In this document: piece by piece, positions 11,096 to 22,900 of the stretch
How the letters are laid out: the number at the start of each line of letters is the position of its first letter
Position numbering within the stretch: the stretch's first letter is position 1
DNA from: Daucus carota subsp. sativus
Lineage: Eukaryota; Streptophyta; Magnoliopsida; Apiales; Apiaceae
Assembly: GCF_001625215.2 (NCBI RefSeq)
Contig: NC_030383.2
Location: 48,108,380-48,172,379 of the forward strand
Length of the DNA stretch: 64,000 nucleotides
Direction: 5' to 3'
Made by a program: the position numbers and the translations under genes
Notes under the pieces: generated by a model
What the model was told of the DNA's origin: nothing
The model's input: the letters and a program-made list of their open reading frames with translations, nothing else
Database searches by the model: none

Positions 11096-11342
11096 CTCCC
11101 TCTATCCCTCTCATTTCTTTACACTTTTTTACATTGCTCGACACGCATTTTAAGGCGCATATAAAACATAGTTCCATAACTTTTTTTTCGATTTTTCCTT
11201 TTTTGTATAAAAGTTTGGATACTAAATTTTTATTCAGAAGGAAAAAAAAATTCAAAATAATTTATCAAACTATATTTTATGACAGCATTAATGCATGTCG
11301 AGATCTCATCCCAATGTAAACAATTGAGGGGGACAAAGGGAG
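11096..11342. mobile_element. Stowaway-like MITE
   Basis: Begins CTCCCTCTATCCCTCTCATT and ends with its inverted match GGGGGACAAAGGGAG. The terminal repeats pair over about 28 bases with a few mismatches. TA lies at both borders (11094-11095, 11343-11344), as expected for Tc1/mariner-type Stowaway elements. Non-coding. Confidence 0.75.
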
Positions 11343-11344
11343 TA

Positions 11345-11880
11345 GTATACAGGAAATTGTAGTTGTCAATACAGTTGCTGGAGATCAGTAGCCGGGGACC
11401 GGGAGTACCCCCAGAAAAAAGGAAACTTTCCTCTCCACAGCCATTTCTGGACAACAATGGGTGAGAGCATTTATAATGGTGTAGATTACGTTATCTCTGG
11501 ATCCAATGGCTTGACAAACGACAGACTGCTGTCTACTGTCCTCCCACACTTATTTGCTGTCAAATTAATATTTTCAACTACATTTCTGAACCTGAAGCTT
11601 GGTATCTTCAGTATGTTGCATTGTATACGCTCGCTCCATCAGTCAAGCGACCTTCCTCATCTTCATCCTCCATTCAAACTTGGACAGGTCTTTTCGACCA
11701 CAAGCTATTTTTCATGGCTACTATTTATCTAGATATCATCTGTTTATCCCCCAACTTCTCTAGAACATTTTACTTGTGCTGTGGATGAATCGTGTACGTA
11801 TATTTCAGTTGTAGTGGTATGGTACAATAACAATACGATCCTGTAAGTCCTTCCCCAACGTCACGAGATCTTGGAAGAAT
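11345..11880. other. Intergenic DNA, no supported gene
   Basis: A 91-codon open frame at 11457-11732 lacks any recognisable domain and probably arises by chance. No other feature is supported. Confidence 0.45.
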
Positions 11881-12036
11881 TATTCACTTAATATGGTATC
11901 AGAGACTCGGGATTGACTCCCTTCCTTCTCCCGATACCTTAAACTTTTGGGAGAATTAGTTGTCACCACCTGATATCAGAGACACGAGTTCGACTCTCTC
12001 CCTTCTCCCAATACTTAAAACTTTGGGAGAATTGAT
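11881..12036 (+). repeat. LTR-retroelement end fragments with PBS-like motifs
   Basis: Two roughly 75-bp tandem-like units each carry a variant of TGGTATCAGAG (about 11893 and 11971) and a CTTTTGGGAGAATT tract. TGGTATCAGAGC is the standard primer-binding site complementary to plant initiator tRNA-Met. I read these as old fragments of LTR ends plus primer site. A related piece lies inverted at 46003-46075. No element body is present. Confidence 0.45.
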
Positions 12037-12041
12037 CACTA

Positions 12042-12367
12042 GACCATCTTCAGTATTAAGCTCTTTAGACAAACTCTTAACTTTAATTTTGAAGAGTAAG
12101 TCAAGAATTAGTACTCCAATGGACTCGTCGAAACTCTTTAAAAGTTTAAGAGTTTAGTCTCTTTATTCTATTTTAAAGAGCATTTCTTAATTTTTTTTAT
12201 GAATATAATATTAATTTTCTTTCAATCTTTCCTCTCTTTTAGTTAATTTTTCCCTCTCATGAATACAGAGCTAAGTAAAAAATAGCATTGCAGTACTCGT
12301 ATTAACTCACTAAGAACTACTATATTTTATTTTAGGAAATGATTTAGGAGCACCATCGGAGATACTC
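12042..12367. mobile_element. Degenerate MITE upstream of UGT2
   Basis: The left end GACCATCTTCAGTATTAAGC and right end GGAGATACTC are worn versions of the GAGCATCTCC terminal repeat seen in other MITEs of this window. The inside shows the typical AAGCTCTTTAGAC / TCTTTATTC composition. The target duplication is no longer readable. It ends about 160 bp before the UGT2 start codon. Confidence 0.5.
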
Positions 12368-12469
12368 TCGGCATGGTATCATAGACTCGGGAACAATTAT
12401 GAAGATGACACTGCCGTCCAAATTAACTAGCACACCTAACTTCATTAATAAACAAAGCTGCATGATGTG

Positions 12470-12477
12470 TATAAATA
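12470..12477 (+). promoter_or_regulatory. TATA box of UGT2
   Basis: TATAAATA lies 50 bp before the UGT2 ATG, implying a very short 5'UTR. It is the best TATA match in the promoter. Confidence 0.6.
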
Positions 12478-12526
12478 CCTCTGATCATCATTCCAACTCA
12501 TGCACCATACAAGAGTGTAAAAGAAA

Positions 12527-13927
12527 ATGAGTTCAAACATTGTTAACAATAATGGTTCCTCCTCTCCTCCTCACATTGTGTTGTTCCCTTTCATGTCGAA
12601 AGGCCACACCATTTCCAGCCTACACTTAGCTCTTGTCTTCCACCGCCATGGTGCTAATGTTACAATCTTTACCACCCCCGCCAACCGCCCCTTCATGTCC
12701 AAATTTCTCTCCAATCCCTCCATTAACTTGATTGATCTTCCTTTTCCCAAAATTCCTGACGTGCCTCCAGGCGTCGAGAGCACGGATGAACTTCCTTCCA
12801 TGTCTCTGCTCTTCCCCTTTATGAACTCCACTAAACTAATGCAAGCCGATTTTGAGGGAGCACTCAAAACCTTACCAACTGTCACTTTTATGGTGACTGA
12901 CATGTTTCTTGGTTGGACACTTAATTCGGCTTCTAAGTTTGGTATCCCCCGCCTAGCTTTTGCTGGTATAAATGGATTCGCGACTATGATTATTGAATAT
13001 CTTATATTGAAACGTCCTGAGCTTCTTTTAGAGAAGAGATTTGATGAAGGATTTGAACATCCAAGTTTTCCATCAATGAAGCTCACAAAAAATCATTTTG
13101 ATCTCCATCTGTTTTGTTCCAAAATTATTGCAGATGAAATTAGTGCTACACCTAAAAGCTATGGTGTTATAGTTAATAGCTTTAGTGAACTGGAGCCTAG
13201 GCTCTTGGAGGTCTGGAATAAAGAGTGCAAGCCTAAGATATGGTGCATTGGTCCTCTGAGCATGGCCAAGCCACCCTCAAGAGAATTGGTCAACCAAGAA
13301 GCGCGGCCATGGATGAAGTGGCTAGACACTAAGAAAGGAAGCTCTGTTCTTTATGTTGCTTTTGGTACTCAGGCTGAGCTTTCCAAGGAACAGATTGAAG
13401 AGATTAAGATCGGGCTAGAACGTTCACAAGTTAATTTTCTGTGGGTACTGAGGAAATGTGAAAACATAGATGAAGGGTTTGAGGAGAGAATTAAAGGGAG
13501 GGGAATGGTGGTGAAGGAATGGGCTGATCAGAGGGAGATTCTGGGGCATGAGAGTGTGAAAGGGTTTTTGAGCCACTGTGGATGGAACTCAGTGACCGAG
13601 AGTATATGTGCAGAGGTTCCTATTCTGGCTTGGCCTTTGGGAGCAGAACAACCATTGAACGCGATGATGATTGTGGATGAGATCAAGGTAGGGTTGATGG
13701 TGGAGACTTGTGATGGTAGTATGAGAGGTTTTGTCAAGGCAGAAGGTTTGGAGAGGATGGTGAGGGAGTTGATGGAGGGAGAGATGGGGAAGGTTGTTAG
13801 GAAGAGAATGGAGGAAGTGGGAGAGTTGGCGATGAAGGCTATGGAAGAGGGTGGTTCTTCTTGGATTAATACGAGAGAGCTCATTCATCAGACTCGTGTA
13901 CTCAGTGATACACACGCGACACTATGA
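12527..13927 (+). CDS. UDP-glycosyltransferase 2 (UGT90A-like tandem paralogue)
   Basis: Intronless 466-residue family 1 UGT, a tandem copy of the gene at 7457. Catalytic His27 (KGHTIS) and Asp125 (MVTDMF) are present. The PSPG box runs from Trp332 to Gln375 with HCGWNS. Both genes share the diagnostic segments PFMxKGHT, PGVESTD and LYVAFGxQAE, so they probably use the same donor sugar, but the acceptor-binding N-terminal halves diverge much more than the C-terminal halves. The last 400 bp is strikingly similar to UGT1 at the DNA level, including silent sites. This gene lacks the GC-rich 5' half of UGT1. All frames antisense to it are shadows. Confidence 0.93.
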   Translation: MSSNIVNNNGSSSPPHIVLFPFMSKGHTISSLHLALVFHRHGANVTIFTTPANRPFMSKFLSNPSINLIDLPFPKIPDVPPGVESTDELPSMSLLFPFMNSTKLMQADFEGALKTLPTVTFMVTDMFLGWTLNSASKFGIPRLAFAGINGFATMIIEYLILKRPELLLEKRFDEGFEHPSFPSMKLTKNHFDLHLFCSKIIADEISATPKSYGVIVNSFSELEPRLLEVWNKECKPKIWCIGPLSMAKPPSRELVNQEARPWMKWLDTKKGSSVLYVAFGTQAELSKEQIEEIKIGLERSQVNFLWVLRKCENIDEGFEERIKGRGMVVKEWADQREILGHESVKGFLSHCGWNSVTESICAEVPILAWPLGAEQPLNAMMIVDEIKVGLMVETCDGSMRGFVKAEGLERMVRELMEGEMGKVVRKRMEEVGELAMKAMEEGGSSWINTRELIHQTRVLSDTHATL

Positions 13928-15108
13928 CTGATGATGCATTGCAGATTTGTTTTCTGTATGTCAAGAAGTTGTTCCTCAATTCAGTACTAGTGACTATTTA
14001 TGTTGTAATTCTTGTTAGGTGATCTCCTTTCTATGAAGCAGATCTTGGCATCACAAGTTGAATAAATCTTTCTAGCTTTTCACATAACTTTTTAGTAAAT
14101 CTTGTCTGGTCTATTTTAGACCTGGTGTCCTTTGCTGCGTACTCAATTTGCACGACTTATGAATAGTATAAGTGCTTAATCATGTTTACCTTGATTCTTT
14201 GTCATCCTAACGGGGCACCATCAGCAAAACATAGCAATCAAATAAGCGAATATAAGACTGCTCTTACTAATGTTTACTACAGGACTTGTACCTTCACTTC
14301 CTGATTCTTTTCAATTACCATATGAAATATTTTCAAATAAATTTCATATAGATTAAAATCCCGAATTTGGGGATTAACATCCCTACTGAAAAACAAATAG
14401 ATCTGTAAAATACAGAAAACTGAAAAACCAGAAGTCTAGAACCCTAAAATCACATACAAACATGATTCATACTGAAACCTTTAATATCCATGCATCAATG
14501 ACATGCATTTGCATTTCTCAACTATTTTATAACATGAGAGGTAGATAATTTATAATTGCAGAGAAAATAATTTCTTTCTCTACTCATTTGGCAGAAGCTA
14601 ATTGTGTTAGGAAGTGTTTTGGCTATAATATCATTCCAACAAATCAGAAGACAAAACTCATGTTAGAATATGAATAAGTAGTAAAAACAAAGCAGTAGTA
14701 CAGTGTATAAACCAAAGCCACATAGGACATGTCAAAAGCCCTTCCAAGATACACACACAAACACAAGCAATCCTACATAGGCCGGCTGAGGTACAATTTT
14801 TGTTTTGTTTCATGCAGACAGATTAGGACAGTTTTGCATAAACATACATAAGTTTTACTTGTTATTTTGCTTGGACATTGTATTTATAACCAGCATCAAT
14901 TGGATCATGCCAAAACTGACACCTGTTAGTACCATTTCAGGGCAGAAATATAAAATCTCAACTGCAGCTGATGCTTTAAGATGTTAATCTTACTATGATT
15001 CTATGATATGCATCCAGCTTCTGTAAATAGGATAGCGGTAAAAGGTCAAAAACCATGATCATTTAATGTTGAAGTATAACTTAATAGTTTAGAAGTTCTT
15101 GTATTATC
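13928..15108. other. UGT2 3' flank and receptor-kinase promoter
   Basis: AT-rich intergenic DNA with several AATAAA-like sites after the UGT2 stop (for example GAATAAATC near 14060). No other gene, RNA or transposon is recognised. Confidence 0.5.
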
Positions 15109-17589
15109 ATGGTTGAAGATTATATGGATATTTTCCGGTGGTATGGAATTTTGTACCAGATACTAGTGGTTAGCATTTTCATCTTTATTGGGGGTTTTGA
15201 ATGTGCTGTATCTGATGGATCCGCGTGTGTTCTTGATCTTGGATATGGAGGGTCACCATCCTTGCACAATTTAAGCAATGTGGAGGGAGATTGGGGTGGA
15301 TTTTTGAACAACAATTCTTGTGCTGGACCATTTGAAGAGTATCTTTATGCATTGGCTTTGCACACAAGTCAAACCGGGGATATATTCTTGAACTCTGATG
15401 AGCAGAGTGACTGTTTGACTACAATGAATAGGCCTGGTATAGATGTTTTAGGTTGTGGGATTGAAAAACTCACAAGGGGCGGTGGTGGTTGCTCAGATTT
15501 TTCTGTTAAAGATGTCAACAATAGACTTGGAGACGACTTCCAAAGTATGAAGAAAAAATGTGAGCTTCAAGGCAAAAACCAAGATAAGTCATGTGGCTCC
15601 TGTCTGAGGAGTTGGGAAGATATTACAGGAACAGATTCTGGAAATGATGAGCCTACAGAGTCTGAATCTCTTACGTGCAGGTTTGCAGTATTAGTGTCAC
15701 TAGCAAGTACTAAAATTAAAGATGAAGCATGGATTCAGAAAACATTTAGATGCCTCGTGGATCAGCATCAGGCTCCAATCACTGAAATTTCATCAGGTAC
15801 AGATGCATCGTAAAATTAAAATTCATGATGTAAAAACCTTGTTCATTCTGTTTTAACTGTTTGCTCATTGCAGATTCGGCAGCACCAATTCCTAATGAGA
15901 AGAAGAAGATCAGCACACGTGAGTGGAACTTGATCAGTAATTTTCAATTTGTACTTAAATCATATGTATCCTAATTTTGCTATCTGAAAACTTGGAAAAC
16001 TCCAACCTAATGCAGGTACAAGGATTTTATATGGAATAATAGCAGGAATTTTTACTTTGATCATCATCTCCATTTATATATTTTTACGAGGATGGTGTAG
16101 ACCAAGAACAACAGAAATGGACGATGGTATTTATGTTGTACTATTTTGTAACATCACCAGAATCTGATGTTTAAAATGCAGATAGCTTCTGTATATATCT
16201 GAATGACATATCTCATTCACTTGGCAGCAATGAAATTTGCATTACCAAAGGACTCCGGCCACTTAAAATTTTCAATCAAGGAGGTCTATTCGGCCACTAA
16301 TAATTTACACGCGAAGAACTTCATTGGAGAAGGAATAGCAGGTGAAGCATTTGCTAATATTTGCAGACTGAAGTGCAATAGTTTCGTTTACTCGTTGATC
16401 AATAATATAAATTGCTTATTAGGTAAAGTGTACAAAGGCATACTTCCAAATAAGCAACATGTCGCAATAAAGCAGATCACTGATGAGGGATATACAGAGA
16501 CCTTTCTTAGAGAACTTAAGAGCTTAGCAAAGGTCAGACACCCAAACCTCGTCGCTTTGTTGGGGTATTGTAGACACAAAGATGAGTGTTTCCTCCTTTA
16601 CGAACTATGTCCCAATGGAAATCTGTCACAATGGATTTTTGGTACTTTAATTTCCACCATTTTGTTTCTGTGCATTTCCTTTTATGTCCACCTATTCTGG
16701 TGTTACTGCTTGAACTGTTGCACAATGAAACAGGCAAGAATAGGAGGTTGTCTTGGGTTCGTAGGCTCGAGATTGCAGTACATTGTGCAAGAGGACTCTG
16801 GTTTCTCCATAACTACCCTAAAGGTTGCATTGTTCACCGTGATATCAAGGTTAGTCACAACATTATCACTCCCAGTTCAACACCTCAGCATATTATGTGC
16901 TACAATTGTTCCTTTCGTGTAAGACTTTACCTCATTCTGAAAAATGACTAAGAAATATTGTCATAAATCAATTATTAATTTCTTCTGGCAAATTGCAGCC
17001 AACAAATATACTCTTAGGTGCAAACTTTGAAGCCAAGCTTTCAGACTTTGGGTTGTCCAAGATCATTGATATAGGTGAAACCTACCAGAGCTCAGAAGTG
17101 AGAGGAACATTTGGTTATGTCGATCCTGAATATCAAAACACCAAAAGAGTTGATTCAGCAGGCGATGTCTATAGTTTTGGGGTAGTACTTCTGCAGATAA
17201 TCTCGGGAAGAAGGGTTATAAATATGAACATGAATACACCTATGCCCCTACATAAAATGGTAAGTTTCCTCCTTTATATTATGACAAGAACACCTTCTTT
17301 TTTTCCTGTCAGTTTCCATTCATGATTGTTATCATTTTTGGTTCAGGCAAAGTCACTTACTAGGAATGACAGCATAAGAGGATTTGCAGATCCAGCGCTT
17401 GAAGGAGACTACTCCGAACAAGCTTTCAGTCTCACATTTAAATTAGCTTTATCATGCACAACACGTAAGAAAGAACGACCATCAATGGATAAAGTGATTC
17501 TTAAGCTAGAGGAAGCGCTAGACATTTCAACGGCAACTAGATCATGTACTACTCTTACCACACCAGACTGTTCTATAAGTTCTACATAG
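15109..17589 (+). CDS. SPARK-domain receptor-like kinase
   Basis: Eight exons fit in phase: 15109-15796, 15874-15918, 16016-16126, 16228-16341, 16423-16641, 16734-16849, 16999-17259 and 17347-17589, giving 598 residues. An N-terminal hydrophobic segment (about residues 12-30) acts as signal peptide; an alternative ATG lies at 15124. A Cys-rich ectodomain (CVLDLGYGG, CAGPFEEYLYALALHT, CGSCLRSW) matches the SPARK layout. One membrane span follows at about 248-268. The Ser/Thr kinase has a Gly loop (GEGIAGKVYKG, 315-325), catalytic Lys336, HRD at 427-429, DFG at 447-449 and RGTFGYVDPEY, so it looks catalytically competent. From memory it resembles the SPARK kinases that include arbuscular-mycorrhiza-linked KIN3/ARK proteins; phylogeny would be needed. 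A LINE begins 30 bp after the stop. Confidence 0.88.
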
Positions 17590-17608
17590 AGAATCCTAAA
17601 GCAAAGTT

Positions 17609-17619
17609 TGTTAATTTAT
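17609..17619. repeat. Target-site duplication of the LINE, left copy
   Basis: TGTTAATTTAT here is repeated at 25397-25407 on the far side of the LINE. The left copy directly abuts the LINE's A-rich tail (T-run on the plus strand). Confidence 0.75.
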
Positions 17620-19607
17620 TTTTTGCTAAATGAAATATATTAAAAGGCAGAAAGATACAAATCTAGGGGCATACCCCGCGAAAAATAAAATAGGATAGAA
17701 AAGGAACAGACTACTCTCCTTCAAGGACAACTACTAAAACTAGTAGGCTAAGCAATGGTCAGAATCGACTAAACAATAAAATAGATCAGCAGAGCAGCTA
17801 AAAAATAAAGCTAGAAAGAGTGGGATCAGTCTTAGCTTTGGCATGAAACGCAGTACACATGAAGAGTCTGCCACGGACTTGCTCTTGAATTAAACGAATA
17901 AGATCAGAGGAAGAAGTGTATTGTCCAGGATTATGAAATCTCAAATTCCGCTCCATTCAGATGTGATAAAAAGCAGCAGCGATGAACAAGTACACCACCT
18001 TGGTTCTAATAGCATCAGCCTGGGATAGTAAGCATCTACCATTACAAATGTCTATCCAGCTGCTACTCACCCTTATGGGACACGCATCCAACACCTTGCG
18101 AGCAAGAACAGAATAAATGGGCATGATTCTCATCCGAGTTCTGGCATAATAAACAAAAGGGCGAAGTGTGCATATTAAAATGCAGCATTCGGTCTTTTGT
18201 CAGAAGGCGCTCCTTAAGAATCAGCCACGCATAAAAAGCATATCTAGGAGTATTGAAATTGTTCCACACAAATAAAACCAGGGGGGTTTAATACGGTGGG
18301 AGCATAAGTCCGCATAAATAGTGGCAATCTTAACAGGACCCGAAACACCATTATTCCAACTGATTTTATCATGATCATAAATCCTGAGGCTACTACATTC
18401 CTGTCTAAGCTCACAAATCTGACGAAGATTACTAGCACCAAAGTCCCATTGGCCATTCAACTGAACTCTGCTAAGAGGAGACATGTTATTCAACTCAAGG
18501 TCCAAGAGGAGAGATGTGTCAAACCTGGTACTGGGCACCAGTTTATGCAACAAGGATCGTGCCAGAAAAGAAAATTCGAGTTGCTGCCAGGAGAGTACGA
18601 GATGAATTGTTTAGCCAGATCACGACTTTGAAGAATACGACGCAAAGACCACGAACATTTATACGGGATAGGCATAGTCCAGAACCCTTTGCGCTTTAGA
18701 TTGTGGTGATACAACCACTCAATCCAAAGAGAGTCATCCCGGTTAATGATTCTCCAAAGCTGATACAGAATAGCAGCATTGTTCCAAACAGAAATTTTTT
18801 TAGTGCCAATGCCCCCTTCAATCTTTGGAAAACAACAATCCTTCCAAGCCACTTTAACCATGCATCTGCTAGAAAGGTTCCCCGCCCACAAGAAACGAAC
18901 CAGAATACTCTGGACAGATTTGATAATACTGGAGGGAAGGAACACACACCTTGCCCAAAAGCTGTGAATAGCAAATAGAATCGCATTAATAAGCTGTAAT
19001 CTACCAGCTTGGCTAATGAAGCTGGAAGTCCAAGCTTCAATACGGTTACGAATTCGAGAGATCAAAGGCTGACAGTCACGAGCCTTGAGATTTCTAGAGA
19101 CTAGAGGGATTCCCAAATAAGTAACCGGCAAAGAACCTTCAACAAACCCAGAAAAACCCAACGCAACAGATTTGACCTCCATCTCCACATTACTAAAAAA
19201 ACAAGTGCACTTAGAGGGACTTGGATTAAGTCCAGAAATATCAGAAAACAATTTAACCGCGTCAAGAAGCAGCGAAATGGACTCAGTATTGCCTTTACAG
19301 AACAGAAGAAGGTCGTCAGCGAAAGTAAGATGGGTGATTTTTTGTTCCGCACACCTCCAGTGGTAAGAGAAATCCCTATCAGTCATCGTATGCTTCAAGC
19401 AAACATTAAAAACTTCCATAGCAATAACAAAGAGGTATGGACTAAGGGGATCCCCCTGCTGAAGACCCGAAGAAGCTGAGAAGTAGCCTTCAAGAGAGCC
19501 ATTAATCTTATTGGAGTGCATACAGGTGGTGATGCAAGACCTAACCCATGAGATGAATTTACAGGGAAAATTCATGGCCGCTAGAATTCGTAGAATGAAT
19601 TCCCAAT

Positions 19608-19885
19608 TGTTATGGGAAGAAGTTAACAACTTCTTAAATCTGTTTTCTGTTTAACAGATTCTTAGGCGGGAAAGTCTGTTTTTTCTGTTATTTCTCATTC
19701 CATTACTTTTTGCTGTATAAATGTAAACACAAAGAACTGTGATAGGTTATGAATTGAATAGATTGAATTTTCATTTTCTCATCTCATATTTCTCTCTCTC
19801 ATCTCTCTCTCTTTCTCTCTGCATATCTTCCATTCTGTACTTGTGGTGTTAGACTTAAGAGGTGAATCCATCTTCACCCTTAACA
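19608..19885 (+). repeat. 5' LTR of the Ty3/gypsy element
   Basis: Starts TGTTATGGG and ends CCCTTAACA, so it has the TG...CA ends and short inverted repeats of LTRs. It contains a TATAAA near 19716 and CT-rich repeats near its 3' end. It appears identical to the 3' LTR. Confidence 0.95.
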
Positions 19886-19886
19886 T

Positions 19887-19899
19887 TGGTATCAGAGCC
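19887..19899 (+). other. Primer-binding site (initiator tRNA-Met)
   Basis: TGGTATCAGAGCC follows the 5' LTR by one base and matches the usual plant initiator-tRNA-Met primer site. Confidence 0.9.
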
Positions 19900-19984
19900 A
19901 TTCTTTCCTCCATTTTCACTATCAAACACATGGTGTGTTAAGCTTGTTCTCAATCTGGCGGCGGGAACTCGTAAAGCGGCAGCC

Positions 19985-22900
19985 ATGGAAGAGCAATTTA
20001 AGGTCTTGTTGGAGAGTAATAATCGGAAACAAGAAGCTCAAATCAAGAAACTCGAAGATAATATGATGAAATTGATGCAAGTAATTACAGACATGAAGGA
20101 ACAGATGCGGAATACAGAGTCTGGATCAGGATCTCAACCAGAAACGAATTTGATCACAAATCAAGGTACAAACCCAACTAATCGACCTCTGAGTTTTTTG
20201 CCAAAACTTGAATTTCCTAAGTTTGATGGGTCAAGTCCTAGGGTTTGGATTAAGAAAGCAAGCAAGTATTTCGAGTTATGTAAGATCCAAAATGAACAGA
20301 GAGTCGATTTAGCTTCTTTACATATGATTGATAAGGCAGAGAATTGGGTTTCAAGTTACTTGGCAGTAAGAAAGAATGTAGAATGGGGAGTGTTTACTGC
20401 AGATTTAACAGCTAGATTCAGAGAAGAAACTAGTAGCAATATAGTTGAACAATTTAATAAGTTGGTACAAGATGACAATCTGGAAAAATACATTGATGAT
20501 TTTGAGGATTTAAGGGCTGTGATGATCCAGATAAACCATATACTCCCAGATAGTTACATTCTTGACAGTTTCATTGGTGGGCTCAAACCTTCTGTTAAGC
20601 CATTTGTAAGGGCTTTTAAGCCTGAAACCATTTCCCAAGCCATTGAATATGCTAGGTTACAAGAAGAGTCAATTGCTGTGATTCAGAAAACTACAAGATC
20701 AGGGTGGCATAATCCTGCAAAGGCAGTTCCTATGCTGGCCAATACTAAACCTCCCTTGTTGCCTACACCTCAAGGCACTCAAGGAAAGGCTGATCAGCTT
20801 GCTTTACCAAAGGGAAACTCAAAACAACAATCAAGAAATAGTAGATTTGTGCCAGCAGATGTAAGGGCTGAGAAGATTGCAAAAGGGTTGTGTTATTTTT
20901 GTGATCAGCCCTATGAAAGGGGCCATAAGTGCAAATTCAGAGAGTCACAATTGTTTACTGCTGAGGTACCAGGAGATGTAGAGGAAATTTTAGAAGAGGA
21001 AGAAATTTTGCCTGAAATAGAAATTAGTGAACCATGCATTTCTGTCAATGCTTTGGCTGGTGGTCAGAAATTTCAGACAATGAGAGTTAGAGGGTTGGTT
21101 CAGAATAAGATCATTTCTATTTTGGTAGATTCAGGAAGCACCCACAATTTTGTTGATATTAATCTTGTTAAAGAACTGAATTGTGATGTAAAAGAAATGG
21201 ACCCTCAATCTGTAACAGTAGCTGATGGTAACCACATTCCTTGCAATAAGGTTTGTAAAAGTTTTAAGTGGAAGATGAATGGTAAAGAATTTCTTACAGA
21301 AGCTATGCTTATTCCATTAGGGGGATGTGATATGGTTCTTGGGGTTCAATGGTTGAGTACAATTGGACCAGTTAAATGGGATTTCAAGAAACTTCAGATG
21401 GATTTCATATATCAGGGAGCTGCTATCAGGTTGCAAGGAGTACCTTGTCACAAATTAAAAGTAAGGGAGACACCTCCTTCTGCAAAGATGTTACAAAATG
21501 CAGCTCAGTTATGTTTCATCCAGGTGACACCAGTACAGTCACCAACAGAACTGGCATCTGTGACAGCAAATATAAAGGAATCAGGCTCCTCATCTCAATG
21601 GCCAGAATTAGACAAATTAAAAGAAGAATTTGCTGTGGTATTTGAGGAACCTAATGATCTACCACCACACAGAGGGGTATTTGACCACAAAATCCCATTG
21701 GAGCCAAATTCCAGACCTGTAAATATAAGACCTTACAGGTACCCTTTAAAACAAAGAGATGTTATAGAACAGTTAGTCCAAGAGATGCTTGATAGGGGAA
21801 TTATTCAGAATAGTTCAAGCCCTTTTGCCTCACCAGTAGTTTTAGTGGGGAAGAAAGATGGGACATGGAGGTTGTGCATTGACTATAGAGAGTTGAACAG
21901 AAAGACTGTCAAGGACAAATTTCCCATCCCTGTTATAGATGAACTCATTGATGAGTTGGCTGGAGCACAATGTTTTAGCAAATTGGACTTGAGAGCAGGT
22001 TATCACCAACTGAGATTGCATCCAGAAGAGGTATTTAAAACTGCATTCAAAACACACACTGGGCACTATGAGTTTTTAGTCATGCCTTTTGGCTTGACCA
22101 ATGCACCTGCATCATTTCAAGGATGGATGAATTCAGTATTCAAACCTTTACTGAGGAAGTGTGTTTTAGTGTTTTTTGATGATATCCTTGTTTATAGTAA
22201 CAATTTGCAAGAACATTGGGTACACTTAGAAGCTGTGTTTACTCTAATGAGGGATAATCAGATGTATGCCAAGCTGAGTAAATGCAATTTTGCTGTGAGT
22301 AAGGTTGAATACCTTGGTCATTTTATATCAGGAAAAGGGGTTGAAACTGATCCCAATAAAATTGTTGCTGTTGAGAGTTGGCCTGTACCCAAGAATGTCA
22401 AAGAGTTAAGGAGTTTCTTGGGCCTTACTGGCTACTACAGAAAATTTGTGAAGGGGTATGCTGTTATTACCAGGAATCTGAATGATTTGTTAAGAAAGGG
22501 AGGTTTTCACTGGAGTGAAGAAGCACAAGAATCCTTTGAGCAATTAAAGAAAGCTCTAACAACAGAACCTGTGTTAGGTATTCCAGATTTTAATAAGGAA
22601 TTTGTGGTGGAGACAGATGCTTCAAAAACTGGTATAGGAGCTGTATTAATGCAAGATTGTCATCCTCTGGCTTTTATTAGCAGAACATTGGGGCCTAAAT
22701 GGCAGAAATTATCTGTATATGAGAAGGAATTATTAGCAATTGTTTTTGCTGTGCAAAAGTGGGAACAGTACCTTACTGGCAGTCATTTCATTATCAAAAC
22801 TGACCAAAAGAGCCTCAAATGGTTGCTACAGCAGAAGATTTCTACTCCTTTTCAGCAGTTTTGGTTGTCAAAATTATTAGGCTTTGATTATGAAATACAG

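Noticed and set aside
11457-11732. 91-codon frame between the UGT genes
   Set aside because: No domain, no good promoter context and no paralogue seen; probably chance.
7457-17589. A biosynthetic gene cluster built around the UGT pair
   Set aside because: The neighbours are a TOG protein, a receptor kinase and transposons; no P450, terpene synthase or other pathway enzyme is present in the window.
18371-19366. Plus-strand frames across the LINE
   Set aside because: They are antisense shadows of the minus-strand reverse transcriptase.
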